Below are positions 13,761 to 14,639 of a stretch of 14,639 bases of DNA, piece by piece (the stretch's first letter is position 1; the number at the start of each line of letters is the position of its first letter). This DNA is from CAYHKY01 sp964357355. GTDB lineage: Bacteria; Patescibacteriota; Microgenomatia; UBA10105. The translations under genes were made by a program, and so were the position numbers. The notes beneath the pieces are model-generated. The model saw only the letters and a list, made by a program, of their open reading frames with translations, was not told the DNA's origin and did not search any database. The stretch covers positions 1 through 14,639 of the forward strand of contig CAYHKY010000035.1 in assembly GCA_964357355.1 (NCBI GenBank), in the 5' to 3' direction.

Positions 13761-13803
13761 ATGGAAAAAATTACAAAAAATTCCTTAAAATAAGGGAACT
13801 AGT

Positions 13804-14639
13804 ATGAGAACTTTAACCAAAGATGCTGTTGGAAAAATTGGTCAAGAAGTTGTCCTGCAAGGATGGGTGAACTCACGGCGTGATCACGGTAAAATCAGTT
13901 TTATTGATTTACGTGATCGTACCGGCATCATTCAATTGGTTTTAACAAAAACTGAAGTATTGGTGGGAAATGAAGATGTAATTGAAATTAAAGGAATTAT
14001 TAAAGAAAGACCAACTTCAATGGTAAATTTGAAAATTGTTACGGGTACTGTTGAAGTAGAAGTTATAGAACTAAAAATAATTAGTGAAGCAAAAGAATTG
14101 CCTTTTCCGATTGATACTGATGGATATGACATTAATGAAGAAATCCGGATGAAATATCGTTACTTGGATATTCGCCGGCCACGAATGGCGAGAAATCTAC
14201 GATTACGTTCCCAAGTTACCACTTTAATCAGAAACTTTTTAACTGCACGGGATTTTATTGAAGTGGAAACTCCTATTCTTACCAAAACTACTCCCGAAGG
14301 TGCCCGTGATTTTGTAGTGCCTTCGCGTCTTCAAAAAGGCAAATTTTATGCACTTCCTCAATCACCCCAGCAATACAAACAATTACTTATGGTTGCAGGA
14401 TTGGAACGATATTTTCAGCTCGCGCGTTGTTTTCGTGATGAAGATCCGCGAAAAGACCGGGCCTACGGAGAGTTTACGCAACTGGATATGGAAATGTCTT
14501 TCGTAACTCAGGAAGATATCATGCAGTTAACAGAAGAGTTATTTACTACAATTGTCAAAACTATTTTTCCCCAAAAGCATATTTCACAAACTCCCTGGCC
14601 GAGAATTCCTCACAAGCAGGCAAAAGAAAAATATGGAAC
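13804..14639 (+). CDS. aspS: Aspartyl-tRNA synthetase, N-terminal 278 codons (cut by window end)
   Basis: Class II synthetase that charges tRNA-Asp. The N-terminal anticodon-binding OB domain contains GWVNSRRDHGKISFIDLRD (residues 20-38). The catalytic domain has motif 1 around FIEVETPILTKTTPEGARDF, the FYALPQSPQQYKQLLMVAG segment, and motif 2 with CFRDEDPRKDR followed by EFTQLDMEMSF. The loop after motif 2 (RKDRAYGEFTQ) is one residue longer than the common R-A-D-R-Q-P-E-F-T-Q. His28 in RRDHG is the residue type linked to non-discriminating enzymes that also charge tRNA-Asn; discriminating ones tend to have Leu. AAGGGA is 6 nt before the ATG. Expression is probably controlled by the T-box leader. 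The bacterial-specific insertion, motif 3 and the C-terminus lie beyond the window. Confidence 0.97.
   Translation, partial: MRTLTKDAVGKIGQEVVLQGWVNSRRDHGKISFIDLRDRTGIIQLVLTKTEVLVGNEDVIEIKGIIKERPTSMVNLKIVTGTVEVEVIELKIISEAKELPFPIDTDGYDINEEIRMKYRYLDIRRPRMARNLRLRSQVTTLIRNFLTARDFIEVETPILTKTTPEGARDFVVPSRLQKGKFYALPQSPQQYKQLLMVAGLERYFQLARCFRDEDPRKDRAYGEFTQLDMEMSFVTQEDIMQLTEELFTTIVKTIFPQKHISQTPWPRIPHKQAKEKYG

Larger units (their letters stand above)
13545..13803 (+). promoter_or_regulatory. T-box riboswitch-type leader of aspS
   Basis: This tRNA-sensing leader would let uncharged tRNA stabilise an antiterminator and switch on aspS. In order: a small hairpin GGTGT-TAAC-ACACC (13556-13569); a short Stem I-like hairpin (13576-13616); an 11-bp Stem III-like helix (13645-13655 with 13668-13678, one G-U pair); the T-box sequence AGGGTGGTACAGCGG (13685-13699); and a terminator with seven T. 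The usual T-box reads ...GGNACCGCGG; here the second C of ACC is A. The UGGU that should pair with the tRNA NCCA end is intact. AAGGGA (13792-13797) is the aspS Shine-Dalgarno. Stem I is much shorter than the Firmicutes form, and the specifier is unclear. Confidence 0.85.

Noticed and set aside
1..14639. Alternative genetic code (UGA recoded), CRISPR arrays, insertion sequences or prophage genes
   Set aside because: UGA ends ruvB, secF and DUF4446 at family-typical lengths. No regularly spaced repeats, transposases, terminal inverted repeats or phage proteins were seen.

Overview
The window looks like a piece of chromosome from a candidate-phyla-radiation bacterium (Patescibacteria, most like Microgenomates). 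This rests on an AT-rich composition, compact housekeeping genes with short spacers, and several small families I associate with that group: a DUF5679-like zinc ribbon, DUF4446, DUF3048, and a winged-helix/nucleotidyltransferase-like protein. TGA is used as a normal stop (ruvB, secF, DUF4446), so this is not a UGA-glycine lineage such as Gracilibacteria. The lineage is inferred from protein flavour, not from a marker tree. I see no mobile elements, CRISPR, tRNA or rRNA.

Layout. Bases 1-89 hold the 3' end of a gene that may be xseA. Then come ruvA-ruvB (Holliday-junction branch migration), a structured spacer, a GT-B glycosyltransferase-like gene, and a decayed minus-strand gene fragment (3312-3554) with no start codon. 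comM/yifB (Mg-chelatase-like AAA+ helicase) follows. Around 5.2-5.8 kb a minus-strand mini-operon encodes a 77-aa single-span membrane protein and a 46-aa zinc ribbon, ending in a strong hairpin terminator. It diverges from DUF4446-DUF3048. Next is a tightly overlapped cluster: HTH-nucleotidyltransferase-like gene, secD, secF. cca lies on the minus strand, with its stop codon directly abutting that of secF. cca and recJ diverge from a shared -10 region. The window ends in a T-box-type leader and the first 278 codons of aspS.

Themes. (1) DNA recombination and repair (ruvAB, comM, recJ, possibly xseA), protein export (secDF), and tRNA maturation and charging (cca, aspS) dominate. (2) Six genes (ruvA, the GT-B gene, comM, DUF4446, cca, recJ) have a recognisable -10 box so close to the start codon that their mRNAs should be leaderless or nearly so, with no Shine-Dalgarno. 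Others (DUF5679, the small membrane protein, the HTH gene, secF, aspS) have clear Shine-Dalgarno sequences. This suggests two modes of translation initiation. (3) The aspS leader has a T-box sequence, an antiterminator and a competing terminator, but its specifier hairpin is very short and does not show an aspartate codon where one would be expected. That is the most interesting regulatory feature here.
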